From Nocardioides sp. B-3 (GTDB taxonomy: Bacteria; Actinomycetota; Actinomycetes; Propionibacteriales; Nocardioidaceae), in assembly GCF_024703895.1 (NCBI RefSeq), contig NZ_CP087968.1:372001-436000 (forward strand): a stretch of 64,000 nt of DNA. The letters run 5' to 3'. The position numbers and the translations under genes were made by a program. Position 1 is the stretch's first letter. Each line of letters begins with the position of its first letter. Positions 27,958 through 36,406 of this stretch are shown in pieces. A model generated the notes under the pieces. It made no database searches. It was given only the letters and a program-made list of their open reading frames with translations, and was not told the origin of the DNA.

Positions 27958-29196
27958 TGATCGACCCGCTCGACTGGGACCGCGCACACCTCTGGCATCC
28001 CTACACCTCGCTGACTGCGCCGACCCCGACGCGCCCGGTCACGGCCGCGTCGGGAGTCCGGCTCGAGATCGACGGCCGTGAGGCGATCGACGCGATGTCG
28101 TCGTGGTGGGCGACGATCCACGGCTACCGCCACCCCGTCCTCGACGATGCCGTACGCCGACAGGTCGCCGACTTCTCACACGTGATGTTCGGCGGGCTGA
28201 CCCATGAGCCCGCGATCCGGCTCGGCCAGCAGCTGGTGTCGATCACCGGTCTGCCGCACGTCTTCTTCGCGGACAGCGGGTCGGTCAGCGTGGAGGTCGC
28301 GATGAAGATGGCGATGCAGGCGCGGCCGGGACGGACTCGGTTCCTGACCGTCCGGGGCGGCTACCACGGCGACACCTTCGGACGCGATGAGCGTGTGCGA
28401 CCCCGAGGGCGGCCTGCACACCCTGTGGTCGGGCGTCCTGCCGGAGCAGGTGTTCGGTCCACGGCCGCCGGCGATCGGTGAGCCGATCGACGAGTGGGCA
28501 GCCGCGATGCGCGCACTGGCCGCGGAGCACGCTTCCGAGATCGCCGGGCTCATCGTCGAGCCGCTGCTCCGGGGCGCGGGTGGCATGCACGCCTACCCGG
28601 CCGAGTGCCTCACCGTCTTCCGCGAGATCGCCGATGAGCACGGCTTCGTGCTGGTCTTCGACGAGATCGCGACCGGCTTCGGCCGCACCGGCCACCTCTT
28701 CGCCATGGACGCCGCCGACGTGAAGCCCGACATCCTCTGCCTCGGCAAGGCCCTCACCGGCGGCTACCTGTCACTCGCGGCCGTGCTGTGCACCAGCGAC
28801 CCGGCCGGCCGGATCGAGCCGGGCGGCGTGCTCATGCACGGGCCGACGTTCATGGCCAACCCGCTCGCCTGTGCGGTGGCGTCCGCGAGCATCGACCTGC
28901 TGCTCCGGGGCGACTGGCAGGCGACGATCGGTCGCATCAACGAGCGCCTGACCACCGGACTCGCCGCAGCGTCCGCGCTGGCCGGCGTGACCGCCGTACG
29001 CACCATCGGCGCCGTGGGCGTCATCCAGCTCGACCACCCGGTCGACGTCGTCGCCGCGACCGAGGCAGCGCTGGCGGCGGGCGTGTGGATCCGACCGTTC
29101 CGCGACCTGATCTACACGATGCCGCCCTACATCTGCAGCGACGACGAGATCGACTCGATCTGCGCCGCGATGCTCCGGGCAGTGGAGGCCTCGTGA
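27957..29196 (+). CDS. bioA: Adenosylmethionine-8-amino-7-oxononanoate aminotransferase (frame break near 28382)
   Basis: BioA is a PLP class III aminotransferase of about 415 residues that converts KAPA to DAPA using S-adenosylmethionine. [15 protein letters not shown] is the substrate-entry signature of Bio[15 protein letters not shown] has the Asp contacting PLP, and [18 protein letters not shown] the Schiff-base Lys. The frame changes near 28382, between GGYHGDTFG and [11 protein letters not shown]. Overlap with bioB (TGATG at 27955-27959) and with bioF at the other end shows tight coupling. Confidence 0.92.
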
Positions 29197-30327
29197 TGAA
29201 TGACTGGGACCAGTGGCTCACCGATGAGGCCGTACGGCGAGATGCGGCCGGCCTGACCCGCCGGCTGCGGCCCCGCGGGCCCGACGACGATGTGATCGAC
29301 CTCGCCGGCAACGACTACCTCGGGCTCTCTCGCGACCCGCTGGTCGTGGCCGCGGCTGTCGAGGCCGCCCGCGTCTGGGGAGCCGGGGCCGGCGCATCCC
29401 GGCTCGTCACCGGCACGCTCGCGCTGCACGAGACGCTCGAGCAGGAGCTGGCCTCCTTCCTCGGCCAGCCCGCCGCGCTCGCGATGTCGACCGGCTACCA
29501 CGCCAACCCGGCGGCCGTCACCGCGCTGGCGGACCGGGACACCCTGATCGTGTCCGACGCCCACATCCACGCGTCGCTGATCGACGCCGCCCGCCTGTCG
29601 CGCGCGGAGATCGCGGTGACGCCTCATGGCGACGTCGACGCGGTCGCCGCCGCGCTGGCCGGCGCCGACGGCCGACGCGCGATCGTGCTCGCCGAGTCGA
29701 TCTACTCCGTGCTCGGCGACGCCGCTCCCCTGACGGACCTCGGCGTCCGTCTGCGCCCGGTACGGCGCACTGCTGATCGTCGACGAGGCCCACGGGCTCG
29801 GCGTGGCCGGCGCGATCGGCGAAGGGCTCGTCCGCGACCTCGGCCTCGCCGCGGCCCCCACGTCGTCGTCACCGCCACGCTCTCGAAGTCGCTGGGCGCC
29901 CGGGGGCGGCGTGGTCCTCGGCTCCCCCGCCCTCGTCCACCACCCGGTCAACCGGGCCCGGCCGTTCATCTTCGACACGGCCCTCAACCCGGCCGCCACC
30001 GGCGGTGCCCTCGCGGCCCTGCGGGTGCTGCGCTCGCGGCCCGAGCTGCCGGGAGTGATCCGCTCCCGCGTGTCGTCCCCGGCCGCACAGCTCGGCGTCG
30101 ACGTCCCGGCGGGCGCCGTACTCTCCGTGCCGATGGCGTCTCCGCAGGTCGCGACCGCGGCGCAGGCCGAGTGCCTCGATCACGGCGTGCGGGTCGGTTG
30201 CTTCCGGCCACCGTCGGTGCCGGACGGCATCTCCCGGCTGCGCATCACCACCAACGCGGGCGTGCCGGCCGACGCGTGGGACCGCGCGTGTGAGCTGCTC
30301 TCGAAGGTCGTCGAGGCGCACCGGTGA
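29196..30327 (+). CDS. bioF: 8-amino-7-oxononanoate synthase (about three frame breaks)
   Basis: BioF condenses pimeloyl thioester with alanine. The protein of about 375 residues reads VIDLAGNDYLGLSRDPLVVA and GAGAGASRLVTGTLALHETL, both hallmark segments. The PLP Lys is in VVVTATLSKSLGARGG, and the end reads GISRLRITTNAGVP. Frame shifts near 29757, 29865 and 29905 move between the three frames. The ATG at 29196 overlaps the bioA stop (TGATG); GTG at 29193 is a possible alternative. The stop overlaps the bioD GTG. No bioC or bioH lies nearby, so pimeloyl formation is encoded elsewhere. Confidence 0.9.
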
Positions 30328-30986
30328 TCCTCGTCGTCACCGGCACCGGGACCGGCGTGGGCAAGACGGTCGCCACCGCCGCGCTGGCCGCACGCGCCGC
30401 CGGCTCGGTCATCGTGGTCAAGCCGGTGCAGACGGGCGTGCTGCCCGGGGAGGTCGGTGACGTCGACGACGTACGCCGCCTCGCGGGCTGCGAGGTCATC
30501 GAGCTCGTGCGCCTGCCCGATCCGCTCGCGCCGGACACCGCCGCCCGGCTGGCCGGAGTCTCGCTGCCGACCGTGGCGGAGCACGCGGCCCGGATCGTGT
30601 CGTTGGCGGACGTCTACGACACGGTCATCGTCGAGGGCGCCGGCGGGCTGCTCGTGCGGCTCGACGGCGACGGCGGCACGCTGCTCGACCTTGCGGACTC
30701 ACTCTCGGCATCGGTGGTCGTGGTCGTCGCCCCCGGGCTCGGCACGCTCAACCACACCGAGCTCACCGTGGCCGCGCTCCGGGCACGGGGCATCGAGCCG
30801 TCCGGACTGATCATCGGCGCCCGGCCTACGGACCCTGACCCGGCCTCTCGCTGCAACCGGGACGACCTGCCCCGCGTGACGAGGGTGCCGGTCATCGCCG
30901 TACTCCCCGCGGACGTCGGGTCCATCGAGCGCTCGGCCTTCGTGGCGGCTGTTCCCGGGTGGTTCACGTCTGAGGCCTTGGCGTAG
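30324..30986 (+). CDS. bioD: ATP-dependent dethiobiotin synthetase
   Basis: This intact 220-residue ligase closes the ureido ring of dethiobiotin from DAPA, CO2 and ATP. The P-loop is GTGTGVGKT at residues 7-15, VIVVKPVQTGVLPG holds the conserved Lys-Pro-x-x-Thr-Gly, and VIVEGAGGLLVRL the substrate-binding segment. The GTG at 30324 overlaps the bioF stop (GTGA). It is the last gene of the biotin operon; a palindrome at 31005-31019 follows but has no T-tract. Confidence 0.94.
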   Translation: MILVVTGTGTGVGKTVATAALAARAAGSVIVVKPVQTGVLPGEVGDVDDVRRLAGCEVIELVRLPDPLAPDTAARLAGVSLPTVAEHAARIVSLADVYDTVIVEGAGGLLVRLDGDGGTLLDLADSLSASVVVVVAPGLGTLNHTELTVAALRARGIEPSGLIIGARPTDPDPASRCNRDDLPRVTRVPVIAVLPADVGSIERSAFVAAVPGWFTSEALA

Positions 30987-31004
30987 TTAAGTGTGAACTT
31001 GTCG

Positions 31005-31019
31005 GATCTCGGCGAGATC
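31005..31019. repeat. Short palindrome downstream of bioD
   Basis: GATCTC-GGC-GAGATC is a perfect inverted repeat with 6-base arms in the 77-base gap between bioD and the VOC gene. It lacks a T-tract, so it could be an operator for the VOC gene or part of a weak terminator. Confidence 0.35.
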
Positions 31020-31063
31020 GCGACAAACCCTCACTGAACTACCCGACCACTCGGAGGTTCGCC

Positions 31064-31447
31064 ATGACTGCCCCGGACCAGTACGCCAGCGTCCGCTACC
31101 TCGTCGACGACGTCGACGCGGCCGTCGAGTTCTACACGACCCACCTCGGGTTCGAGCTGCTCTCCCACCCCGCCCCACCGTTCGCCGACGTGGTGCGCGG
31201 ACCGCTGCGACTCCTGCTGTCCGGCACCGCCAGCCTCGGGAGCACGCGCGACCCCGGACGACCTGATGTCGGCTGGCCGCAACCGCATCCACCCGGTCGT
31301 CGACGACTTCGACGGGCTCGTCGACCGTCTCAGGGGCGCCGGCCTTTCCTTCGCCAGCGACGTGGTCTCCGGACCGGGTGGGCGGCAGGTCCCGGTCACC
31401 GACCCCGCCGGCAACCCGGGTGGAGCTGTTCAGAACCGGCGACCTGA
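31064..31447 (+). CDS. VOC family protein (two or three frame breaks)
   Basis: This single VOC domain of about 128 residues begins ASVRYLVDDVDAAVEFYTTH and continues HLGFELLSHPAPPFADVV. In the next frame it reads IHPVVDDFDGLVDRLRGAGL, then VTDPAGNPVELF, the typical last strand with the metal Glu. CGGAGG lies 7-12 bases before the ATG. I place the end at the TGA at 31445-31447 because the repaired tail (ELFEPAT-type) fits the family and the next, convergent gene ends 7 bases later. Reaction unknown. Confidence 0.65.
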   Translation: MTAPDQYASVRYLVDDVDAAVEFYTTHLGFELLSHPAPPFADVVRGPLRLLLSGTASLGSTRDPGRPDVGWPQPHPPGRRRLRRARRPSQGRRPFLRQRRGLRTGWAAGPGHRPRRQPGWSCSEPAT

Positions 31448-31453
31448 CGCGAC

Positions 31454-32853
31454 TCACCACCCCGGCGGGCGGAGGTGGTGCCACGGTGCGGCCGCCTCCA
31501 GCTCCGCGGACGCCGCCAGCAACAGCTCCTCCTCGGCGGGTCGCGCGGCCAGCATCACTCCGACGGGGAGGCCGTCCGGCGTCCAGTGGAGCGGGAGCGA
31601 GATCGCCGGCATCCCGGTGACGTTCCGGGCGCTGGTCCACGGCGTGAAGCGCTTCTGCGCCTCGAAGTCGGCCGCCGGGTCCTCGTCGTCACGCAGCGCG
31701 CCGACGAAGGGCGGCAGCGTCGCCAGCGTCGGCGTCAGCACCGGGTCGTACGGCGCCGGGGAGACCAGCGCGTCCGCGGCATACCTCCTGAGCTGGCCGA
31801 TCGCGAGCCCGAACTCCGGACCGCTGACGGCGCGACCCCGCTCGGCCAGCCACCGCGTGAGCGGCCTGATCTCGTGCTCGCGCCCCTCCGGCACCTCGGC
31901 CAACGCCGTGAGCACGGCCCAGCAGAGCTCGAACGTCGCCACCGCTTCGCGCGGCAGCGGAACCTCGATGTCGACGACCTCGTGGCCGAGGCCCGCGAGG
32001 AGTGCCGAGGCCTCGTCCCGGGCCGTCCTGACCTGCGGGTCGATCTCACTGTCGGTGATGACTGGTGTGATGAAGCGAGCGACCCGGAGGCGCCCGGGGT
32101 CGCGGTCACAGGCAGCGAGGAACGACCCGAGAGGAGGTGGCGCCCGGGGAGGGATCACTCACCCGCCGACCCGCCATCACGTCGAGCAGGGCGGCGGCGT
32201 CACGCACCGTGCGTGCCAGTGGACCGGCCGTGGCCGGGCCGACCGGATCGCCGTACCCGGGGGCGGCGCTGATCCGGCCACGGGTCGGCTTGAGCCCGAC
32301 CAGTCCGCAGCACGACGCCGGGATCCGGATGGAGCCACCGCCGTCCGAGCCCGGTGCGAGGGGCACCAGTCCGGCAGTCACGGCCGCCGCCGCGCCACCG
32401 GAGGAACCGCCTGCCGTGCGGCGGGGATCCCGTGGGGTGACGGCGGGCGGGGGCGACATCGGGCTCGGTGTAGCAGGGCGACCCGAACTCGGGAGTGTTC
32501 GTCTTCCCGAGGCTGGGCAGACCGGCTGCCTCGAGCGTCAGGACGACGTCGTCCGACTCGTCGGGCACGTGGTCGGCATAGGCCGCCGAGCCGAAGGTCG
32601 TGCGCACACCGGCGGTCGGGTGCAGGTCCTTGATCGCGGTCGGCACGCCCCAGAGCGGGCCCGCGTCGTCCGGCCGTCCGGCCGCGGCGAGGGCGCCAGC
32701 CTGCCCTCGTGCCAGCTCGGGGGTGGACGTGACGAACGCGCCGACGGTGTCGGCGCGTCCGAGGTAGTGCTCGACAAGGTCGAGCGGGGTGACCTCGCCT
32801 CTGCGGACGAGATCACCCTGCTCGAGGGCAGTCAGGTCATGGAGTTCGGCCAC
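31454..32853 (-). CDS. Amidase signature family hydrolase (two frame breaks)
   Basis: This amidase of about 466 residues has the catalytic Lys in [17 protein letters not shown] and the cis-Ser/nucleophile region in [16 protein letters not shown] and [20 protein letters not shown]. The C-terminal half includes [20 protein letters not shown]. Frames change near 32450 and near 32140. The start is GTG at 32853. Relatives hydrolyse 6-aminohexanoate-cyclic dimers, aryl amides or peptide amides, and no neighbour indicates the substrate. It is unrelated in position to the first amidase of this window. Confidence 0.82.
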
Positions 32854-32898
32854 GCTCGTGACCGTACTCCCGCGCCAGCCTGCCCTCGTGGGGGTAGG

Positions 32899-33457
32899 TC
32901 AGGCCGCGGCGGTCTCACCCTCGTGCGACACGAGGGCGTTCAGGGCACCGACGAGGCGCTCGATGGCGGCGGTGTCGGCGAAGAGATCACCGCTGACGGC
33001 GGGCTCGCTCGCCACGATGCCCTCGACGACCTGCGCACCGGCGATGGTCGCCGAGTGGCGCGCGTGCTCGTGCGACCACTTGCCGCCGTAGGGCGTGGGG
33101 GTCGCGCCGACGGCCGCGAACGGCTTGCCGACGATCGCACCGGCGCCGTGCAGGGCGCGACAGCCAGTCGATGGCGTTGTTCAGGACGGCGGGCATGGTG
33201 CCGTTGTACTCCGGGGTCACGACCAGCACGCGGTCGGCGGCCGAGACGGCCTCACGGAGCGCGACGGCGCTGGCGGGGGCCGTGTCGCCGTCGATCTCCT
33301 CGTTGTAGAACGGGACTCGGTCGAGGCCCTCGACGATGTCGACGGTGACGCCTTCGGGCGCGTTGGCCGAGAGGTGCTCGGCGATGCGGCGGTTCAGGGA
33401 GTCGGCGCGGAGGGAGCCGACGAGGACGGCGACACGGGTCTGCGAAGAGGTAGTCAT
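32899..33457 (-). CDS. NADPH-dependent FMN reductase family protein (frame break near 33160)
   Basis: This flavodoxin-like protein of about 185 residues has VAVLVGSLRADSLNRRIAEH as the FMN phosphate loop and VLVVTPEYNGTMPAVLNNAI as the PEYN motif that stacks on the flavin. After the break near 33160 it continues KPFAAVGATPTPYGGKWSHE. It reduces FMN, quinones or azo compounds with NAD(P)H. It diverges from a TetR gene, and the gap holds a perfect 14-base palindrome, so it is likely the target of that repressor. Confidence 0.8.
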
Positions 33458-33468
33458 GTGGGGTCAAA

Positions 33469-33482
33469 CGGACCGCGGTCCG
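33469..33482. promoter_or_regulatory. Perfect palindrome, probable TetR operator
   Basis: CGGACCGCGGTCCG is a perfect 14-base palindrome 11 bases upstream of the FMN-reductase ATG and 47 bases before the tetR GTG. Its length, symmetry and position in a divergent promoter fit an operator of the adjacent TetR protein. Confidence 0.6.
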
Positions 33483-33529
33483 GTTCTATTCCGCAAGCCC
33501 GGAAAGAATTCTCCGCCTAGGCTGGCGAC

Positions 33530-34120
33530 GTGCCCATCGAGCTGCATCTCGCCGACCAGCAGCCGCTGGAGCGTTCCGACGCGGCCCGCAACCGCGAGGC
33601 CCTGCTCGAGGCGGCGCTCCGACTGATCGACCGGTGCAGCGTGGACGGCGTGACCATGGGCGCCGTCGCCCACGAGGCGGGCGTCGGCAAGGGCACCGTG
33701 TTCCGTCGCTTCGAGAGCCGCGAGGGCCTGATGGCGGCCGTCCTCAACCGGTCGGAGACCGAGTGGCAGGCGGCCGTCCTCGGTGGTCCTCCCCCGCTCG
33801 GCCCGCACGACGACCCGATGGAGCGGCTGCTCGCGTTCGGTCACTCGCGGCTGCGGATCAACCTCACGCACGGCGCCCTGATCACCGCCGCGGGGCACGC
33901 CGGCGCGCGGTCGTTCGCCGCGGTCTCCTTCTCGGCGATGCACGTGCGCTACCTCCTCACCGCGATCGGCGTACGCGGAGACATCCCGCTGCTCGCAACG
34001 GCGCTGATGGCCCCGCTGGAGGTCGTCATCCTCGAGCAGCAGGTGGGCAAGGAGCACATGGACCTCGCCCGGATCGAAGCCGGTTGGGACGACCTCGTAC
34101 GTCGAGTGGTGGCCGGCTGA
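33530..34120 (+). CDS. TetR/AcrR family transcriptional regulator
   Basis: This intact 196-residue regulator has the TetR helix-turn-helix at residues 25-60 (VTMGAVAHEAGVGKGTVFRR, then FESREGLMAAVL). The C-terminal helical domain would bind a ligand. The GTG at 33530 starts the conserved part. It diverges from the FMN reductase gene across 72 bases containing a perfect palindrome. Control of a redox enzyme suggests that it senses a quinone or other electrophile; this is inference from context. Confidence 0.85.
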   Translation: MPIELHLADQQPLERSDAARNREALLEAALRLIDRCSVDGVTMGAVAHEAGVGKGTVFRRFESREGLMAAVLNRSETEWQAAVLGGPPPLGPHDDPMERLLAFGHSRLRINLTHGALITAAGHAGARSFAAVSFSAMHVRYLLTAIGVRGDIPLLATALMAPLEVVILEQQVGKEHMDLARIEAGWDDLVRRVVAG

Positions 34121-34123
34121 GGG

Positions 34124-35716
34124 TCAGCGGTGGTGCTTGCGCAGACCGAAGGTCAGCCCGTCGACGAGCGCACCCCATGACGCCTCGATCACGTTGTGGC
34201 CCACGCCGACGGTGACCCACGAGGACTCGCCGTCGGAGGTCTCGATCAGCACCCGGGTGATCGCGTCGGTGCCGTGCCCCCGGGTCGAGGATCCGCACCT
34301 TGTAGTCGATCAGCTCGAACTTCGCGACCTCCGGGAAGGCCCGGCCGATCGCCGTACGCAAGGCTGCGTCGAGCGCGTTGACGGGCCCGTTGCCCTCGCC
34401 GGTGACGACGTAGCGCACGCCCTCGGACCTCAGCTTCACCGTGGCTTCCGAGACCGCCTCGCCGTCCGGCGTGGTCTCGGTGATCACGCGCCGGACTCGA
34501 CGTCGAAGTAGGACGGACGGACGCCCTCCACCTCCTCCACGAGCAGCAGCTCGAACGAGGCGTCGGCCGCCTCGAAGGTGTAGCCGGTCTGCTCCATGGC
34601 CTTGACCCGGTCGGTCACGCGCGTCACGAGCTCGCGATCACCCGACAGGTCGAAGCCGAGCTCCTTGCCCTTGAGCTCGATCGAGGCACGACCGGCCATG
34701 TCGGAGACGAGCAGGCGCATGTCGTTGCCGACGCCGATCGGGTCCATGTGCTGGTAGAGGTTGGGGTCGACCTTGATCGCCGAGGCGTGCAGGCCGGCCT
34801 TGTGGGCGAAGGCGGACGTGCCGACGTAGGGCTGGCGCGACGCGGGCGGCACGTTGGTCACCTCGGCGACGGCGTGCGCGATCCGGGTGGCCTCGCGCAG
34901 CAGCCCGGCCGGCAGCACCGCCCGGTCCAGCTTGAGCTCGAGGTTGGCCACGACGGTGACCGGGTCGGCGTTGCCGGTGCGCTCGCCGTAGCCGTTGATG
35001 CAGCCCTGCACGTGGGTCGCGCCGGCAGCGACGGCGGCCAGCGAGTTGGCGACCGCGCAGCCGGAGTCGTTGTGGGCGTGGATGCCGACCCGGGCGCCGG
35101 TCGAGGCGATCACGTCGGTGACGACGTCGGAGACCCAGTCGGGCAGCATGCCGCCGTTGGTGTCGCACAGGGCGACGACCTCGGCGCCGGCCGTCATCGC
35201 CGTACGCAGCACCTCGAGCGCGTAGTCACGGTTGTCGCGGTAGCCGTCGAAGAAGTGCTCGGCGTCGAGGAAGACGGTCTGGCCCTCGGCCCGCAGGTGC
35301 GACACGGTGTCGCGGACCATCTCGAGGTTCTCCTCGAGCGTGGTGCGCAGCGCGAGCTCCACGTGGCGGTCGTGCGACTTGGCCACCAGCGTGACCACGG
35401 AGGCGCCGCTGTCACGCAGCGCGGCGACCTGCGGGTCGTCGGCCGCCCTGACACCCGCCCGGCGCGTGGCCCCGAAGGCCGCGAGACGGGCGTGCCGCAG
35501 GTCGAGCTCTCGGCTGGCGCGGCGGAAGAACTCCGTGTCCTTGGGGTTGGCGCCCGGCCAGCCGCCCTCGATGAAGCCGACCCCGAGCCCGTCGAGCTGA
35601 CGGGCGATCGTCAGCTTGTCCGCGACGGAGAGGTTGAGCCCCTCCTGCTGCGCACCGTCGCGCAGCGTCGTGTCGTAGACGTGGAAGGAGCCCTGCAGGT
35701 CGAGCGGCTGGGACAT
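34124..35716 (-). CDS. cimA: (R)-citramalate synthase (two frame breaks)
   Basis: This DRE-TIM metallolyase of about 530 residues condenses pyruvate and acetyl-CoA to citramalate, the threonine-independent route to 2-oxobutyrate and isoleucine. [19 protein letters not shown] has the catalytic Arg-Asp; [20 protein letters not shown] carries the metal His residues. The C-terminal LeuA-type regulatory domain ([20 protein letters not shown]) is where isoleucine feedback acts. Frames change near 34492 and 34282. An Ile-rich leader peptide and terminator lie immediately upstream, supporting an isoleucine rather than leucine function. Homologues are often labelled 2-isopropylmalate synthase-like. 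Confidence 0.88.
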
Positions 35717-35752
35717 CGGATAAGTCTCTCTCATCGGACTTGATCGGGGCAC

Positions 35753-35779
35753 AAAAAAACCTCCCGGGGTCAGGAGGTT
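35753..35779 (-). terminator. Attenuator terminator upstream of cimA
   Basis: On the minus strand a 7-base stem, AACCTCC with GGAGGTT (35758-35764 and 35773-35779) and an 8-base loop, is followed by seven U (35759-35753). This is a canonical intrinsic terminator placed between the leader peptide stop and the cimA start, as in ribosome-mediated attenuation. Confidence 0.85.
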
Positions 35780-35802
35780 GGCGCGGCGGGTGACCCGTCG
35801 CG

Positions 35803-35835
35803 CTAGGCAATGATGATGGTGCTGGTGGTGCGCAT
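35803..35835 (-). CDS. cimA leader peptide MRTTSTIIIA
   Basis: An 11-codon frame (ATG at 35835, TAG at 35803) encodes ten residues with three consecutive Ile codons just before the stop. It lies 24 bases upstream of the intrinsic terminator and 87 bases before cimA. Ribosome stalling at the Ile codons when charged tRNA-Ile is scarce would prevent terminator formation and turn on cimA. This is classical attenuation and gives direct evidence that the pathway product is isoleucine. The start is close to the probable transcription start, so the mRNA may be leaderless here. Confidence 0.8.
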   Translation of the reverse strand: MRTTSTIIIA

Positions 35836-35920
35836 GACCCCACTGTGCCACGTCGCGCACGCCCACGGGTCGGTGTCTCGCGATCCGGTTCGCCCACCGG
35901 GCGCTGGCATACTCCGGGTC

Positions 35921-36389
35921 GTGACCACCCCAGACGCCACCGGCCAGATCGACATCGACACCTCCGCCGAGGCGGCCTATGCCTTCCTCAGCGATCCCGC
36001 CCGGATGCCCGAGATCGCGGAGGAGACCCGGAAGGTGCTGCGTCGACGCGCGAGCACCGGCCGGGTGGGCACCCGCTTCGTCGGCCTCAACCGCAACGGC
36101 CGCCACGTCTGGCCGACCACGGGGCAAGGTGACCGACGCCGATCCCGGTCGTCGTTTCGCCTTCGACGTGGAGGCCGTGCCCGGCGTGCCGGTGGCACGC
36201 TGGCAGTACGACATCGAGCCCACCGCGACCGGGTGCCGGGTGGTCGAGAGCACGTGGGACCGGCGCGCCGCCCGGTTCGCCAAGGCGAGCACGCCCATCA
36301 CGGGGGTCGCGGACCGCGAGACGGCCAACACGCACAACATCGCCACCACGCTGGGTCGGCTCAAGTCCGCCCTCGAGGCGACAGCCTGA
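35921..36389 (+). CDS. SRPBCC (polyketide cyclase/dehydrase-like) family protein (frame break near 36122)
   Basis: This protein of about 155 residues has the START/Bet v 1-like fold. It opens with GQIDIDTSAEAAYAFLSDPA, the usual first strand and helix, then after the break at 36122 reads DADPGRRFAFDVEAVPGVPV and RWQYDIEPTATGCRVVESTW. The fold makes a deep hydrophobic pocket for lipids or aromatics; the function is unknown. The start is GTG at 35921. It converges with the kinase gene, ending 18 bases before that gene's stop. Confidence 0.75.
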
Positions 36390-36406
36390 TCAGACCCGGG
36401 AACGGG

